From: Thalassobius vesicularis
GTDB taxonomy: Bacteria; Pseudomonadota; Alphaproteobacteria; Rhodobacterales; Rhodobacteraceae
DNA: 64,000 nt
Direction of reading: 5' to 3'
Assembly (NCBI RefSeq): GCF_004799325.1
Contig: NZ_SSMD01000002.1
Span: forward strand, 186,001-250,000
In this document: positions 1-8,018 of the stretch, piece after piece
How positions within the stretch are numbered: position 1 is the first letter of the stretch
How the letters are laid out: every line of letters begins with the position of its first letter
Program-made: the position numbers and the translations under genes
The notes under the pieces: generated by a model
The model's database searches: none
Told to the model about the DNA's origin: nothing
The model's input: only the letters and a program-made list of their open reading frames with translations

Positions 1-119
1 ACGAGATACTGCACCCGGATTTCGCGCGGGTATACTCGATCGTGAAACGCTCGGAATACGAGGAATTCCTGCAGGTGATCAGCCCGTGGGAGCGTGAGCA
101 CCTGTTGCTGAACGTATAA
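1..119 (+). CDS. Glutamine synthetase family protein, C-terminal end (partial)
   Basis: Only the last 38 codons are in the window, in the frame starting at base 3 and ending in TAA. The residues read as the typical tail of glutamine synthetase and gamma-glutamylputrescine synthetase proteins: an F-x-x-VYSIVKRSEYEEF stretch followed by a serine-proline-tryptophan-glutamate helix and a terminal LLLNV. These enzymes ligate ammonia or an amine to glutamate using ATP. The next gene encodes a FAD amine oxidoreductase of the PuuB type, which is the usual partner in gamma-glutamylated amine degradation, so a PuuA-like role is likely. The catalytic part lies outside the window, so substrate cannot be judged. 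Confidence 0.75.
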   Translation, partial: EILHPDFARVYSIVKRSEYEEFLQVISPWEREHLLLNV

Positions 120-125
120 GGCGGT

Positions 126-160
126 GCCGTCCGGACAAGCCGGACGGCGCAGGTTTTGCG
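126..160 (+). terminator. Hairpin terminator after glutamine synthetase gene
   Basis: A perfect 9-bp stem (GCCGTCCGG, loop ACAAG, CCGGACGGC) starts 7 bases after the stop codon and is followed by GCAGGTTTTGC. It fits an intrinsic terminator with a short U run. Confidence 0.6.
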
Positions 161-181
161 CGCCGTAGGCGCGCGGGGTCA

Positions 182-249
182 GGGGCTGTCTGCCCCTCTT
201 GGCCTATGGCCAATTCACCCCGAGGATATTTGGAAAAAGAAGAAGGGGG
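182..249 (+). repeat. Rhodobacterales intergenic repeat, copy 1 (hairpin plus CCCCGAGGATATTTGG motif)
   Basis: The element has a GGGGCTGTCTGCCCC hairpin followed by CCCCGAGGATATTTGG and an A/G-rich tail ending in GGGG. The same two parts occur inverted at 61636-61692, where about 31 bases match exactly. From memory, this motif is scattered between genes in many Rhodobacterales genomes; a database count would confirm that. Here its purine-rich end lies just ahead of a GTG codon and probably supplies the Shine-Dalgarno sequence of the next gene. Confidence 0.75.
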
Positions 250-253
250 CACT

Positions 254-1558
254 GTGGACCTGCTCTATTCCAATGACGTGCGGGGGGAATACCCCGAAAG
301 CTGGTATGCGGCGACGGCGGATTTTCTGGCGCCGTTTCCGATACTTAAAGGGGCGGAGCGGGCAGATGTCTGCGTGGTGGGCGCCGGCTATACCGGGCTG
401 TCGGCGGCGCTGCACCTGGCGGAGGCCGGGTTCGACGTGGTGTTGCTGGAGGCGCATCGCGTGGGCTTTGGCGCCTCGGGGCGCAATGGCGGGCAGTTGG
501 GCAGCGGCCAGAGGCAGGATCAGGAGAGCCTGGAGAAGATCGTTGGGCTTGATCATGCGCGGCGGCTGTGGGATCTGGGCGAAGAGGCGAAGGATCTGGT
601 CAAGGGGTTGATTTCAAAGCATGAAATTAACTGCCACTTGCGGCCGGGTATTGCCTGGACCGGGTTCAGCGCGGGCGAGGTACGCGATCTGCACGGCTAT
701 GTCGAGCATATGCAGCGCGACTACGGTTATGACCATCTGAGCGCGCTGAGTGAGGAAGAGTGCGCGGAGATTTGCCCCTCGCCGGCCTATAAGGGCGGGC
801 TGCTGGATATGGGCGCGGCGCACCTGCATCCGCTGAACCTGGCGCTGGGTCTGGCGCGGGCCGCACAGAAAGCGGGCGTGCGGATTTTTGAAAATACCCA
901 TGTGCATCAAGTGGTTGAGGGTGCCCCCAACACGGTGCGGACGGATCAGGGCCATGTGCAGGCCAACCATGTGATCCTGGCGTGCAACGGCTATATGGGC
1001 GGGCTGAACGGCAAGGTCGCGGCGCGGGTGATGCCGATCAACAACTTCGTTGTGGCGACGGAACCCCTTGGAGACAAAGCGAAAACCGTTCTGGCGCGGG
1101 ACATTGCCGTGGCGGATACAAAATTCGTCGTGAATTACTTCAAATTGTCGCATGACGGACGGCTGCTGTTTGGCGGAGGCGAGAGCTATGGCTATCGTTT
1201 CCCCAACGATATTGCCGCCAAGGTGCGCAAGCCGATGTTGGAAATTTTCCCGCATCTTCAGGATGTTAGGATCGATTACGCCTGGGGCGGAACGCTGGGA
1301 ATAACGATGAAACGGCTGCCGTTGCTGGCGCGGGTGGGCAAGACGGTGATGTCGGCCTCGGGCTATTCAGGGCATGGGGTCGGCACCGCCACCCATGCCG
1401 GGATGCTGATGGCCAAGGCCATTCAAGGCGACGCCGAAGGCTTTGATATCATGGAGAAAATGCCAACGCCGGCCTTTCCGGGCGGGGCCGCGCTGCGCAG
1501 CCCTCTGCTGGTGCTGGCGATGACATGGTTCAGCTTGCGCGACCGTTTGGGCATCTGA
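254..1558 (+). CDS. FAD-dependent amine oxidoreductase, PuuB/DAO family
   Basis: The 434-residue protein has an N-terminal ADP-binding fold near residues 35-65 (VCVVGAGYTGLSAALHLAE, then a GASGRNGGQ box), typical of the glycine/D-amino-acid oxidase family and of gamma-glutamylputrescine oxidase. It ends with the family GYSGHGV stretch that contacts FAD. The expected reaction is oxidative deamination of a gamma-glutamylated amine or a secondary amine, giving an aldehyde, ammonia and H2O2 in the cytoplasm. The upstream neighbour is a glutamine synthetase-like gene, which supports a PuuA-PuuB type pathway. I chose GTG at 254 because GAAGGGGG lies directly upstream. The longer frame from ATG 206 would translate the intergenic repeat (SPRGYLEKEEG) and is probably an artefact. 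The substrate is inferred, not shown. Confidence 0.85.
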   Translation: MDLLYSNDVRGEYPESWYAATADFLAPFPILKGAERADVCVVGAGYTGLSAALHLAEAGFDVVLLEAHRVGFGASGRNGGQLGSGQRQDQESLEKIVGLDHARRLWDLGEEAKDLVKGLISKHEINCHLRPGIAWTGFSAGEVRDLHGYVEHMQRDYGYDHLSALSEEECAEICPSPAYKGGLLDMGAAHLHPLNLALGLARAAQKAGVRIFENTHVHQVVEGAPNTVRTDQGHVQANHVILACNGYMGGLNGKVAARVMPINNFVVATEPLGDKAKTVLARDIAVADTKFVVNYFKLSHDGRLLFGGGESYGYRFPNDIAAKVRKPMLEIFPHLQDVRIDYAWGGTLGITMKRLPLLARVGKTVMSASGYSGHGVGTATHAGMLMAKAIQGDAEGFDIMEKMPTPAFPGGAALRSPLLVLAMTWFSLRDRLGI

Positions 1559-1582
1559 AAAACGCCCCGTTTACATCCAGTT

Positions 1583-1616
1583 AACCCCGGGAATCGTAAG
1601 GTTTCCGGGGTTTTTC
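1583..1616 (+). terminator. Intrinsic terminator after the amine oxidoreductase
   Basis: A stem AACCCCGGGAA / TTTCCGGGGTT (one mismatch) followed by TTTTTCG lies 25 bases after the stop codon. It is a standard rho-independent terminator and separates this gene from the aminotransferase downstream. Confidence 0.7.
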
Positions 1617-1700
1617 GTACGCTGATGTCATCGGAAATTCATTTGGCCCGCCCCGGATTTTCCTTTAACAAAACCGAAAAGACTATTCAGGAAATCCGAA

Positions 1701-2915
1701 ATGACTTTGCCCCCCAATGTCTACGATGCCGAACCGATCCCCGAAGCCGCCCGCGCCGAGATCGAGCGCCTGCTGCAGACCGGCGACCTGTTCCGCTATA
1801 CCGCGCCCGAAAACGCGCCGGTGACATTGCTGGAGAAGGAATTCGCGCAGTTCATGGGCGTGAAATATGCGCTGGCGGTGTCGTCGTGCTCGGCCGCGCT
1901 GTTCCTGTCGCTGAAGGCGCTGGGGCTGCCGCGCGGCGCGCGGGTGCTGATCCCGGCGTTCACCTTTGCGGCGGTGCCGTCCTCGATCGTGCATGCGGAT
2001 TGCGAGCCGGTTCTGGCAGAGGTCGCCGACAATTATCGCCTGGATATTAACGATTTTGAAACCCGGCTGGACGATAGAATCGACGCGGTGATCATCAGCC
2101 ACATGCGCGGCCATACCTCGGATATGGACGCGATCATGCGGCTGTGCGACGCCCGCGGCATTCCTGTGATCGAGGATGCGGCGCATTCTTTGGGAACCAC
2201 CTGGCACGGAAGGAAAATCGGAACGCTTGGCAAGGTCGGCTGCTTCTCGTTCCAAAGCTACAAGCTGCTGAACTCGGGCGAGGGCGGCATCCTGATCACC
2301 GACGACGCGGATATCGTGGCGCGGGCGGTCATCATGTCGGGCGCATATGAGCATAACTGGAAGAAGCACCACGCCCAGACGGACGCGGATGCGCAGGCGC
2401 TGGCCGAGGCGTTTGCGCGCTGGCAAAACCAGTTGCCGCTGTACAACCTGCGTCTGAACAACCTGTCCGCCGCGCTGGTGCGCCCGCAGATCGCAGAGGT
2501 CGCGCGCCGGGTCCGCGACGGGCGGCGCAACCATGATTACGTCGCGGCCAAGCTGAACGGCTCGCCGTGGATCAACGTGCCCGAAAAGCTGGGGCCCGAA
2601 GAACGGGCGCCGGACTCGATCCAGTTCAACCTGGTGGGCATGAACGACGACGAGGTGCGCGCGTTCGAGGGGGCGGCGGCCAAGCGCGGGGTCAAGGTGC
2701 AGATCTTTGGCATCAGCACCGACAACGCGCGGGCGTTCTGGAACTGGCAGTTCATGGAGGCGATCCCCGACCTGCCGCAGACCCGCGCGATGCTGATGAA
2801 GGCCTGCGACGCCCGCCTGCCCGCGCGCCTGCAACTGCCCGAGTTGGACCTGATCGCCGAGGCGCTGATCCGCGCGGCGCAGGACGTGATGGGGAACCTG
2901 CGGGCCTACGCCTGA
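1701..2915 (+). CDS. DegT/DnrJ/EryC1/StrS-family PLP aminotransferase
   Basis: The 404-residue protein is a sugar/amine aminotransferase-fold enzyme. The internal aldimine lysine is Lys188 in the FSFQSYKLLNSGEGG block, and the PLP-contacting EDAAHS motif has Asp159. Family members transfer an amino group from glutamate or glutamine to a keto-sugar or, in some groups, another carbonyl compound in the cytoplasm. GGAAATCC precedes the ATG. No nucleotide-sugar or polysaccharide genes are nearby. The next gene, 57 bases on, is a class IV aminotransferase, so the two may act in one small-molecule transamination route rather than in surface-sugar synthesis. The family is clear, the substrate is unknown. 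Confidence 0.85.
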   Translation: MTLPPNVYDAEPIPEAARAEIERLLQTGDLFRYTAPENAPVTLLEKEFAQFMGVKYALAVSSCSAALFLSLKALGLPRGARVLIPAFTFAAVPSSIVHADCEPVLAEVADNYRLDINDFETRLDDRIDAVIISHMRGHTSDMDAIMRLCDARGIPVIEDAAHSLGTTWHGRKIGTLGKVGCFSFQSYKLLNSGEGGILITDDADIVARAVIMSGAYEHNWKKHHAQTDADAQALAEAFARWQNQLPLYNLRLNNLSAALVRPQIAEVARRVRDGRRNHDYVAAKLNGSPWINVPEKLGPEERAPDSIQFNLVGMNDDEVRAFEGAAAKRGVKVQIFGISTDNARAFWNWQFMEAIPDLPQTRAMLMKACDARLPARLQLPELDLIAEALIRAAQDVMGNLRAYA

Positions 2916-2972
2916 GCTTTACTTCGGGCGGAGGTCGCCGCAGGGTTGCTCTCAACAACAGGGAGCAAGGCG

Positions 2973-3878
2973 ATGACGGATTTCAGTGCGGGCGCGGCCT
3001 GGGTCAAGGGGCGCGTGGTGCCGATCGGCGAGGCCAGCATCGGGGTGCTGGACTGGGGCCTGACCCATAGCGACGCGACCTATGACGTGGTGCCGGTCTG
3101 GCGCGGCGGGTTTTTCCGGCTGGACGACTACCTGGACCGGTTCATGGCCTCGATGGCGGCAGTTCGGCTGGACGTGGGTCTGGATCGCGGCCAGATCCGC
3201 GCCGCGCTGATCGAGATGGTGGCGGCCTCGGGGCTGCGGGATGCCTATGTGGCAATGGTGGCGCTGCGGGGCTCGCCGCTAATCCCGGGGACGCGCGACC
3301 CGCGCTATTGCGCCAACCATTTCATCGGCTGGTGCGTGCCCTATGTGAACATCATCCCGCCCGCGCGGATCGCCGAGGGCGTGCGCGTCTACATCCCCGA
3401 CGACATCCACCGCATCCCCGAGGATTGCGTGAACCCGCGGGCCAAGAACTATCACTGGGGGGATTTCACGCAGGGGCTGTTCGCGGCCAAGGATCGCGAC
3501 TGCGATACGACGCTGCTGACCGACCATGCGGGCAACGTGACCGAGGGGCCGGGCTTTAACGTGTTCGCGATTTTCGGCAACCGGGTGGTGACACCGGATC
3601 GCGGCGTGCTGGAGGGGCTGACCCGGCGCACGGTGTTGGAGATTTGCGCGGACAAGGGATACCAGATCGAGGTGCGCGCCCTGCCCTTGCACGAGCTGCT
3701 GGAGGCGGACGAGGTGTTCCTGAGCACGTCCTCGGGCGGGGTGGTGCCGGTGGCGCAGGTCAACGACACGCGCTATGGCAATGCCGCGCCGGGGCCCAAG
3801 GGGATGGCCATCCGCGAGAGCTATTTCGACTGGATGCTGCGCCCGGATCTGCGGCTGGAGGTGGTTTACGCCAACTGA
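2973..3878 (+). CDS. Class IV (BCAT/DAAT/ADCL fold) PLP aminotransferase
   Basis: The 301-residue protein shows the class IV fold marks: an early DWGLTHSDATYDVVPVW stretch, the catalytic lysine at Lys158 within NPRAKNYHWGDF, and a phosphate-binding TEGPGFNVF region with threonine and glycine residues. The family includes branched-chain aminotransferase, D-amino acid aminotransferase, aminodeoxychorismate lyase and R-selective amine transaminases. I cannot pick one of these by eye. The ATG at 2973 has GGGAGCAAGG ahead of it, and an earlier in-frame start at 2946 lacks such a site. It probably forms an operon with the DegT-type gene upstream. Its 3' end overlaps the convergent LysR gene by 13 bases. 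Confidence 0.85.
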   Translation: MTDFSAGAAWVKGRVVPIGEASIGVLDWGLTHSDATYDVVPVWRGGFFRLDDYLDRFMASMAAVRLDVGLDRGQIRAALIEMVAASGLRDAYVAMVALRGSPLIPGTRDPRYCANHFIGWCVPYVNIIPPARIAEGVRVYIPDDIHRIPEDCVNPRAKNYHWGDFTQGLFAAKDRDCDTTLLTDHAGNVTEGPGFNVFAIFGNRVVTPDRGVLEGLTRRTVLEICADKGYQIEVRALPLHELLEADEVFLSTSSGGVVPVAQVNDTRYGNAAPGPKGMAIRESYFDWMLRPDLRLEVVYAN

Positions 3879-4831
3879 AGCACGTCGCGCATGAACGGAT
3901 AGGCGGCGACGGCGGGGTCCAGGATGACCTCGGCCACGATGGGTTTCAGCTGGGCGGCGAGCTGTTCGGGCATGTCCTGCAGGATGTCACGCCGGGCGGT
4001 GACGGCGATGGTGCGGGTCAGCGGCGCAAAGGGCAGCTGCACCACGTCCAGCGCCCCGGCAAAGCGGCGGCCCCGCATCAGCGCCAGCGGCGGCAGGATC
4101 GACCAACCCACCCCCTGCGCGACAAGGGCGAGGATGGCGTGATAGCTGTCCAGCTCGAACCGGTGGGGCAGATGCAGGCCCTGACGGGCCAGATGCGCGG
4201 CCAAAAGGCGGCCCATGTAATGGCGGGTGGTGACCTGCACCAGCGGTAGCGTCTGCAACTGCGCCATCAGGTCGGCGCCGGGGTCGACGCGGCCCTTGGG
4301 CAGAACGGCGACGAAGCCCTCGGTCAGGATCGGGTGCACCTCGGCCCAGTCGGCGGGGGGGCCCATTTCGGCGGCGATGATGACGTCCAGCGCGCGAGCG
4401 TCAAGCTGGTCATGCAGGTGATGGCTGGCCCCGGTTTCCAGCAGGAACTGGCTGCCCTTCAGCCGCTCGGCCAGACCGATCAGCAGGCGGGGGGTGACGT
4501 CGGCCTCGAAATCCTCGATCGCGCCAAGGCGAAAGCGGGTCAGCGCGGTCATGTCGGCCATCGCCAGCTCGGCCCGGGCCTGCGCGGCCTCGTTCAGAAT
4601 GGCCGAGGCCCGGCGGCGGAACAACTCTCCGGCCGGGGTCAGCGCCATCGGGCGCGCGTTGCGATGCAGCAAGGTGGCGCCCATCGCGGTTTCGAGATTG
4701 GTCAGCTGCTGGGAAATGGCCGACGGGCTGGCGCCCAGACGCCGCGCCGCCGCCGAGATGCTGCCCTCTTCGGCGGTGGCCACGAACACTTCGACCCCCC
4801 AGAGCGTGATACGCCCCGGGCTGTCAACCAT
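3866..4831 (-). CDS. LysR-family transcriptional regulator
   Basis: The 321-residue protein has an N-terminal winged helix-turn-helix (about residues 10-70, with EEGSISAAARRLGASPSAIS and the following recognition helix) and a C-terminal periplasmic-binding-like effector domain. It is convergent with the class IV aminotransferase gene and starts only 5 bases after the phaR stop on the same strand, so it is probably transcribed from the phaR promoter as well. LysR proteins often control a neighbouring divergent gene, but here the only candidates are the two convergent aminotransferase genes. Its target and inducer are not evident. Confidence 0.85.
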   Translation of the reverse strand: MVDSPGRITLWGVEVFVATAEEGSISAAARRLGASPSAISQQLTNLETAMGATLLHRNARPMALTPAGELFRRRASAILNEAAQARAELAMADMTALTRFRLGAIEDFEADVTPRLLIGLAERLKGSQFLLETGASHHLHDQLDARALDVIIAAEMGPPADWAEVHPILTEGFVAVLPKGRVDPGADLMAQLQTLPLVQVTTRHYMGRLLAAHLARQGLHLPHRFELDSYHAILALVAQGVGWSILPPLALMRGRRFAGALDVVQLPFAPLTRTIAVTARRDILQDMPEQLAAQLKPIVAEVILDPAVAAYPFMRDVLQLA

Positions 4832-4836
4832 TCAGC

Positions 4837-5388
4837 TTATTTGCCCATCTTGGACAGTTTGGACTGCAGATCGGCCAGTTGCTTCTTGATGGCGTCCAGG
4901 TTGTCCTCGCCCTCGGCCTCTTTCGCGGGACCAGAGCTGCCCCACTGCTTGCCCAGACCGCTGGTCATCGCCTTCAGGAACGCCTCTTGCTGGGCTTGCA
5001 TGGCTTCGAACCCGGGCATCTTGGCCATCGGGTTTGCCTTGCTCATGCTTTCCATCATCTTTTCCTGACCATCGCGCATCATGTCGAAATAGCTTTGCAG
5101 GAATTGCGGCACCATCGAACCGGCCGAGTTGGTGTAGGTGCGCACCAGGTCGGTCAGGATGTTCACGGGCAGGATGTTTTCGCCGCGGCTTTCGTGCTCG
5201 GCGATGATCTGAAGCAGGTACTGACGGGTCAGGTCATCGCCGGATTTCAGGTCAACGATCTGGACTTCGCGCCCTTCGCGGATGAAGCCGGCGATGTCCT
5301 CGAGCGTGACATAATCGCTGGTTTCAGTGTTGTACAAACGACGGCTGGCGTAGCGTTTGATCAGAAGCGGCTTTGTGTCCTCGGCCAT
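4837..5388 (-). CDS. phaR: Polyhydroxyalkanoate synthesis repressor PhaR
   Basis: The 183-residue protein begins with the PHB/PHA accumulation regulator DNA-binding domain (residues about 8-70: IKRYASRRLYNTETSDYVTLEDIA), followed by a second conserved helical region and a charged C-terminal helix. PhaR binds both PHB granules and DNA and represses phasin and its own gene until polymer is present. The start at 5388 has GGGAGGAC upstream. Two direct GCAG half-sites (5406-5409 and 5414-5417) sit just ahead of the ribosome-binding site, which hints at autoregulation. It lies downstream of phaP and phaC on the same strand but behind a terminator, so a promoter of its own is likely. Confidence 0.93.
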   Translation of the reverse strand: MAEDTKPLLIKRYASRRLYNTETSDYVTLEDIAGFIREGREVQIVDLKSGDDLTRQYLLQIIAEHESRGENILPVNILTDLVRTYTNSAGSMVPQFLQSYFDMMRDGQEKMMESMSKANPMAKMPGFEAMQAQQEAFLKAMTSGLGKQWGSSGPAKEAEGEDNLDAIKKQLADLQSKLSKMGK

Positions 5389-5433
5389 GGGCGTCCTCCC
5401 GTGATGCAGCGTTGCAGCAAAAGCGTACGACAC

Positions 5434-5473
5434 AAAAAAACAAAAAGAAAGGGCGGGCTTAATAAGCCCGCCC
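5434..5473 (-). terminator. Strong intrinsic terminator after phaP
   Basis: On the minus strand a perfect 10-bp stem (GGGCGGGCTT, loop ATT, AAGCCCGCCC) is followed by TTTCTTTTTGTTTTTTT. This isolates abundant phaP mRNA from phaR. Confidence 0.85.
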
Positions 5474-5521
5474 CACGCTACGCATCTGTTTTGGGAGGAG
5501 GTCGATGCGGCGATTGCGAAA

Positions 5522-5968
5522 TTACTTCGCTGCGACTTTCTTGGCCGCGACGGTTGCTTCTTTTGCAGCTTTCTGCACAGCAGCCGAGGCTTCTTCGGTG
5601 ATGTCTTTGCCAGCAGCCATCAGCAGCTCGACGGTTTCCATCTGAACTTTCTTCGCGATTTCTGCGAAGGCGGCCATGTTCTCGGCAGCAACTTCAGCCG
5701 ATGCCGATGCGAAATCGGTCAGGGCTTTGGCGTAGTCAGCGGGCTCGGCTTTGGCTTTGGCCATGTCTGCCAGCTTGGACAGGGTGTCTTTGGTCCACTT
5801 GGCCGAGATGTCCGACGACTTTTCAGCAGCCGACAGAGCAACGCCAGCCAGCTTTTCGTTCAGGGTTGCCTGGGTTTTGAACGCGTCTTCGAAAGCTTTG
5901 GTGTCAACGGGGAACGAACCCAGGACGTCTTTCATGATCGCGGTGAAGTCTTGTGCAGCTTTTGCCAT
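5522..5968 (-). CDS. phaP: Phasin, PHB granule-associated protein
   Basis: The 148-residue protein is alanine- and lysine-rich, has no cysteine, and is predicted to be almost entirely amphipathic helix, ending in a KKVAAK tail. That is the make-up of the phasin_2 family, which coats PHB granules and controls their size. It lies between phaC and phaR, the usual order in Rhodobacterales. The start at 5968 has AAAGGAATTT upstream; an in-frame start 24 bases earlier has none. The upstream region carries two PhaR-type operators inside an 18-bp inverted repeat, and a strong terminator follows, so it is probably a monocistronic, highly expressed and PhaR-controlled gene. Confidence 0.9.
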   Translation of the reverse strand: MAKAAQDFTAIMKDVLGSFPVDTKAFEDAFKTQATLNEKLAGVALSAAEKSSDISAKWTKDTLSKLADMAKAKAEPADYAKALTDFASASAEVAAENMAAFAEIAKKVQMETVELLMAAGKDITEEASAAVQKAAKEATVAAKKVAAK

Positions 5969-6034
5969 GTTCAAATTCCTTTTGGTGCGCATCCCGGGCC
6001 CACCCCGGTTTCTGTGCGTCTGAAAGGAATATGA

Positions 6035-6080
6035 ATGCTGCGGCGCAGAAAATCAAGATTATTTTTCTGCGCCGCAGCAT
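6035..6080. promoter_or_regulatory. Double PhaR operator in a perfect 18-bp inverted repeat (phaC-phaP intergenic)
   Basis: The arms 6035-6052 and 6063-6080 are exact inverted copies, and each holds CTGC-N3-GCAG (6038-6048 and 6067-6077). CTGC-N3/4-GCAG is the published operator of PhaR in Paracoccus and Rhodobacter. The element lies upstream of phaP and 22 bases after the phaC stop, so as RNA it would also fold into a stem at the end of phaC mRNA. Confidence 0.75.
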
Positions 6081-6101
6081 ATTTTCAATTATGGAGGGAA
6101 A

Positions 6102-7892
6102 TCAGCGAGTTGACCTAGGGAGAACATAGGTTCCCGGCGCTGCGCACAGCACCGGATGGCTCGAATCGCCGGGTTCGCGGGCCGGAACCATCTTGCCGGA
6201 CCGCTTGGCCAGCCAGGATTCCCAGCGCGGCCACCACGAGCCTTCGTGGAACTTGGCGCCCTTCATCCATTCGTCAGGCGTGCCGGACATATCGGTGTTC
6301 GTGTAATGGCCATACTTCTTTTTCGACGGCGGATTCACGATGCCCGCAATGTGGCCGGATTCCGAGACGAGGAAGGTCTTGTTCGACGATCCCATCTTTT
6401 GCGCCCCGCGGTAGCTGTCTTTCCACGCCGCGATGTGGTCGGTCTCGCAGGCGATGAAGAAGACCGGGATGTCCACGTCGGCGATTTGCAGACGGTCGTC
6501 CATCAGCTCGATCCCGCCCTCGGCGAACTCGTTGGCCTGGCACAGCTTGCGCAGATACTGCTTGGTCATCTTGCCCGGCAGGTTGGTGCTGTCGCCGTTC
6601 CAGAACAGCAGATCAAAGGCAGGCGGTGCCTCGCCCAGCATGTAGCTGCGGATCGCCGGACCGTAGACCAGATCGTTCGAGCGCAGGAACGAGAAGGTGC
6701 GCGACATGATGAACGAGCGCAGAACGCCGTGTTCGTCGACCTCTTTCTCGATCCCGTCGATGAAGTCATCCTGCAGGAACGGGGTAAATTCGCCCTGATC
6801 CGAGAAATCCGTCAGCGCGGTAAAGAAGGTGGCCGATTTGACGGAGTTGTCGCCCTGGTGCTTCATCCATGCCAGCGTCATCGACAGCGTGGTGCCGGCG
6901 ATGCAGTAGCCGATCACGTTGACCTGATCCTGGCCGGTGATCGCCTTCACCTCGCGGATGGCGGTCAGGTAGCCGTCCTGAATGTAATCCTCGAGCCCGG
7001 TATCGGCATAGGATTCATCCGGGTTCACCCAGGACACGACATAGAGGGTATAGCCCTGATCGGTGATCCACTTGATCAGGCTGTTCTCTTGCTTCAGGTC
7101 CATGATGTAGAACTTGTTGATCCACGGCGGGAAGATGATCAGCGGGGTCGCGTGCACCTCTTCGGTGGTCGGCTTGTACTGGATCAGCTCCATCATGCGG
7201 TTGCGGTAGATCACGCTGCCGGGGGTGGCCCCGATGTTTTCACCGACCTTGAAGGCGTTGACGTCGGACAGGCGCACCAAAAGCTCGCCGCCCGAGGCCT
7301 CGATGTCGGCGACAAGGTTTTCCAGGCCCTTCACCAGGGATTCGCCGTCGGTCTTGATCGCCTTTTCCAGCGCGTCGGGGTTGGTGCCCAGGAAATTGGT
7401 GGGCGACATCAGGTCGACGATCTGCTGCGTGAAATAGGTCAGGCGGCGGCGCTCGGTCTTGTCCAGATCGGGCATGTTGTCGACGGCGTTCTTCAACGCC
7501 TCGGAGTTCAGCATGTATTGCTGCTTGATGTAATTGAAATAGGGGTTGGTCTTCCACAGGGGGTTCGAGAAGCGCCGGTCGGTCGGGGTGGAATCTTCGG
7601 GCGCCTCCATGCCTTGGGCCATCGCTTGCTGGGCCTCGAGGAAGTGGCGGACAGACTTGCCCCAATACTCCATCTGGGTCTCGAACAGGCGCGCGGGGTT
7701 CTTTGCCATCTCCTGCCAATAGGAGGTGGCCGCGTTCATGAACATCTCCTGATCGGGGCCGTTCAACGTAGGGTTTGCGGCCTTCCGGCTGGACATCGCC
7801 GCAATCAATCGCTTCGAGAGTTCCTCTACCTTGGCGAGATTCGCGTTCAGGCGTTCCAAATTTTCGCCTGCGACATCCTCTTTTGTTGTCAT
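6102..7892 (-). CDS. phaC: Class I poly(3-hydroxyalkanoate) synthase
   Basis: The 596-residue enzyme polymerises (R)-3-hydroxyacyl-CoA into PHB on the granule surface. It has the PhaC N-terminal domain (about residues 80-250, with the PPWINKFYIMDL block) and the alpha/beta hydrolase core. The nucleophile is Cys330 in VIGYCIAGTT, where alanine replaces the first of the two usual glycines, as I recall for Rhodobacterales synthases. Later ETDHIAAW and ESGHIAG blocks supply the catalytic Asp and His. The gene is divergent from phaZ and followed by phaP and phaR. The length is normal for class I. A PhaR-type site lies in the 126-base divergent promoter region. Confidence 0.95.
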   Translation of the reverse strand: MTTKEDVAGENLERLNANLAKVEELSKRLIAAMSSRKAANPTLNGPDQEMFMNAATSYWQEMAKNPARLFETQMEYWGKSVRHFLEAQQAMAQGMEAPEDSTPTDRRFSNPLWKTNPYFNYIKQQYMLNSEALKNAVDNMPDLDKTERRRLTYFTQQIVDLMSPTNFLGTNPDALEKAIKTDGESLVKGLENLVADIEASGGELLVRLSDVNAFKVGENIGATPGSVIYRNRMMELIQYKPTTEEVHATPLIIFPPWINKFYIMDLKQENSLIKWITDQGYTLYVVSWVNPDESYADTGLEDYIQDGYLTAIREVKAITGQDQVNVIGYCIAGTTLSMTLAWMKHQGDNSVKSATFFTALTDFSDQGEFTPFLQDDFIDGIEKEVDEHGVLRSFIMSRTFSFLRSNDLVYGPAIRSYMLGEAPPAFDLLFWNGDSTNLPGKMTKQYLRKLCQANEFAEGGIELMDDRLQIADVDIPVFFIACETDHIAAWKDSYRGAQKMGSSNKTFLVSESGHIAGIVNPPSKKKYGHYTNTDMSGTPDEWMKGAKFHEGSWWPRWESWLAKRSGKMVPAREPGDSSHPVLCAAPGTYVLPRSTR

Positions 7893-7916
7893 ATTAATGA
7901 TTCCCCACTAGTATCG

Positions 7917-7927
7917 CTGCCACGCAG
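7917..7927. promoter_or_regulatory. Putative PhaR operator between phaC and phaZ
   Basis: CTGCCACGCAG matches CTGC-N3-GCAG and lies 25 bases upstream of the phaC start and 92 bases upstream of phaZ. A single site here could control both divergent genes. Confidence 0.6.
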
Positions 7928-8018
7928 CATTATTTTCGGTGAACAGGTAAACCTGTCGTTCTTTTGCAGGGCAGCGCGACGGAAAGCCCCGGTGAACACC
8001 GGCAACATGGAGACCTAA

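Noticed and set aside
206-253. Extended N-terminus of the FAD oxidoreductase from ATG 206
   Set aside because: These 16 codons translate an intergenic repeat. GTG 254 has the ribosome-binding site, and the family homology begins after it.
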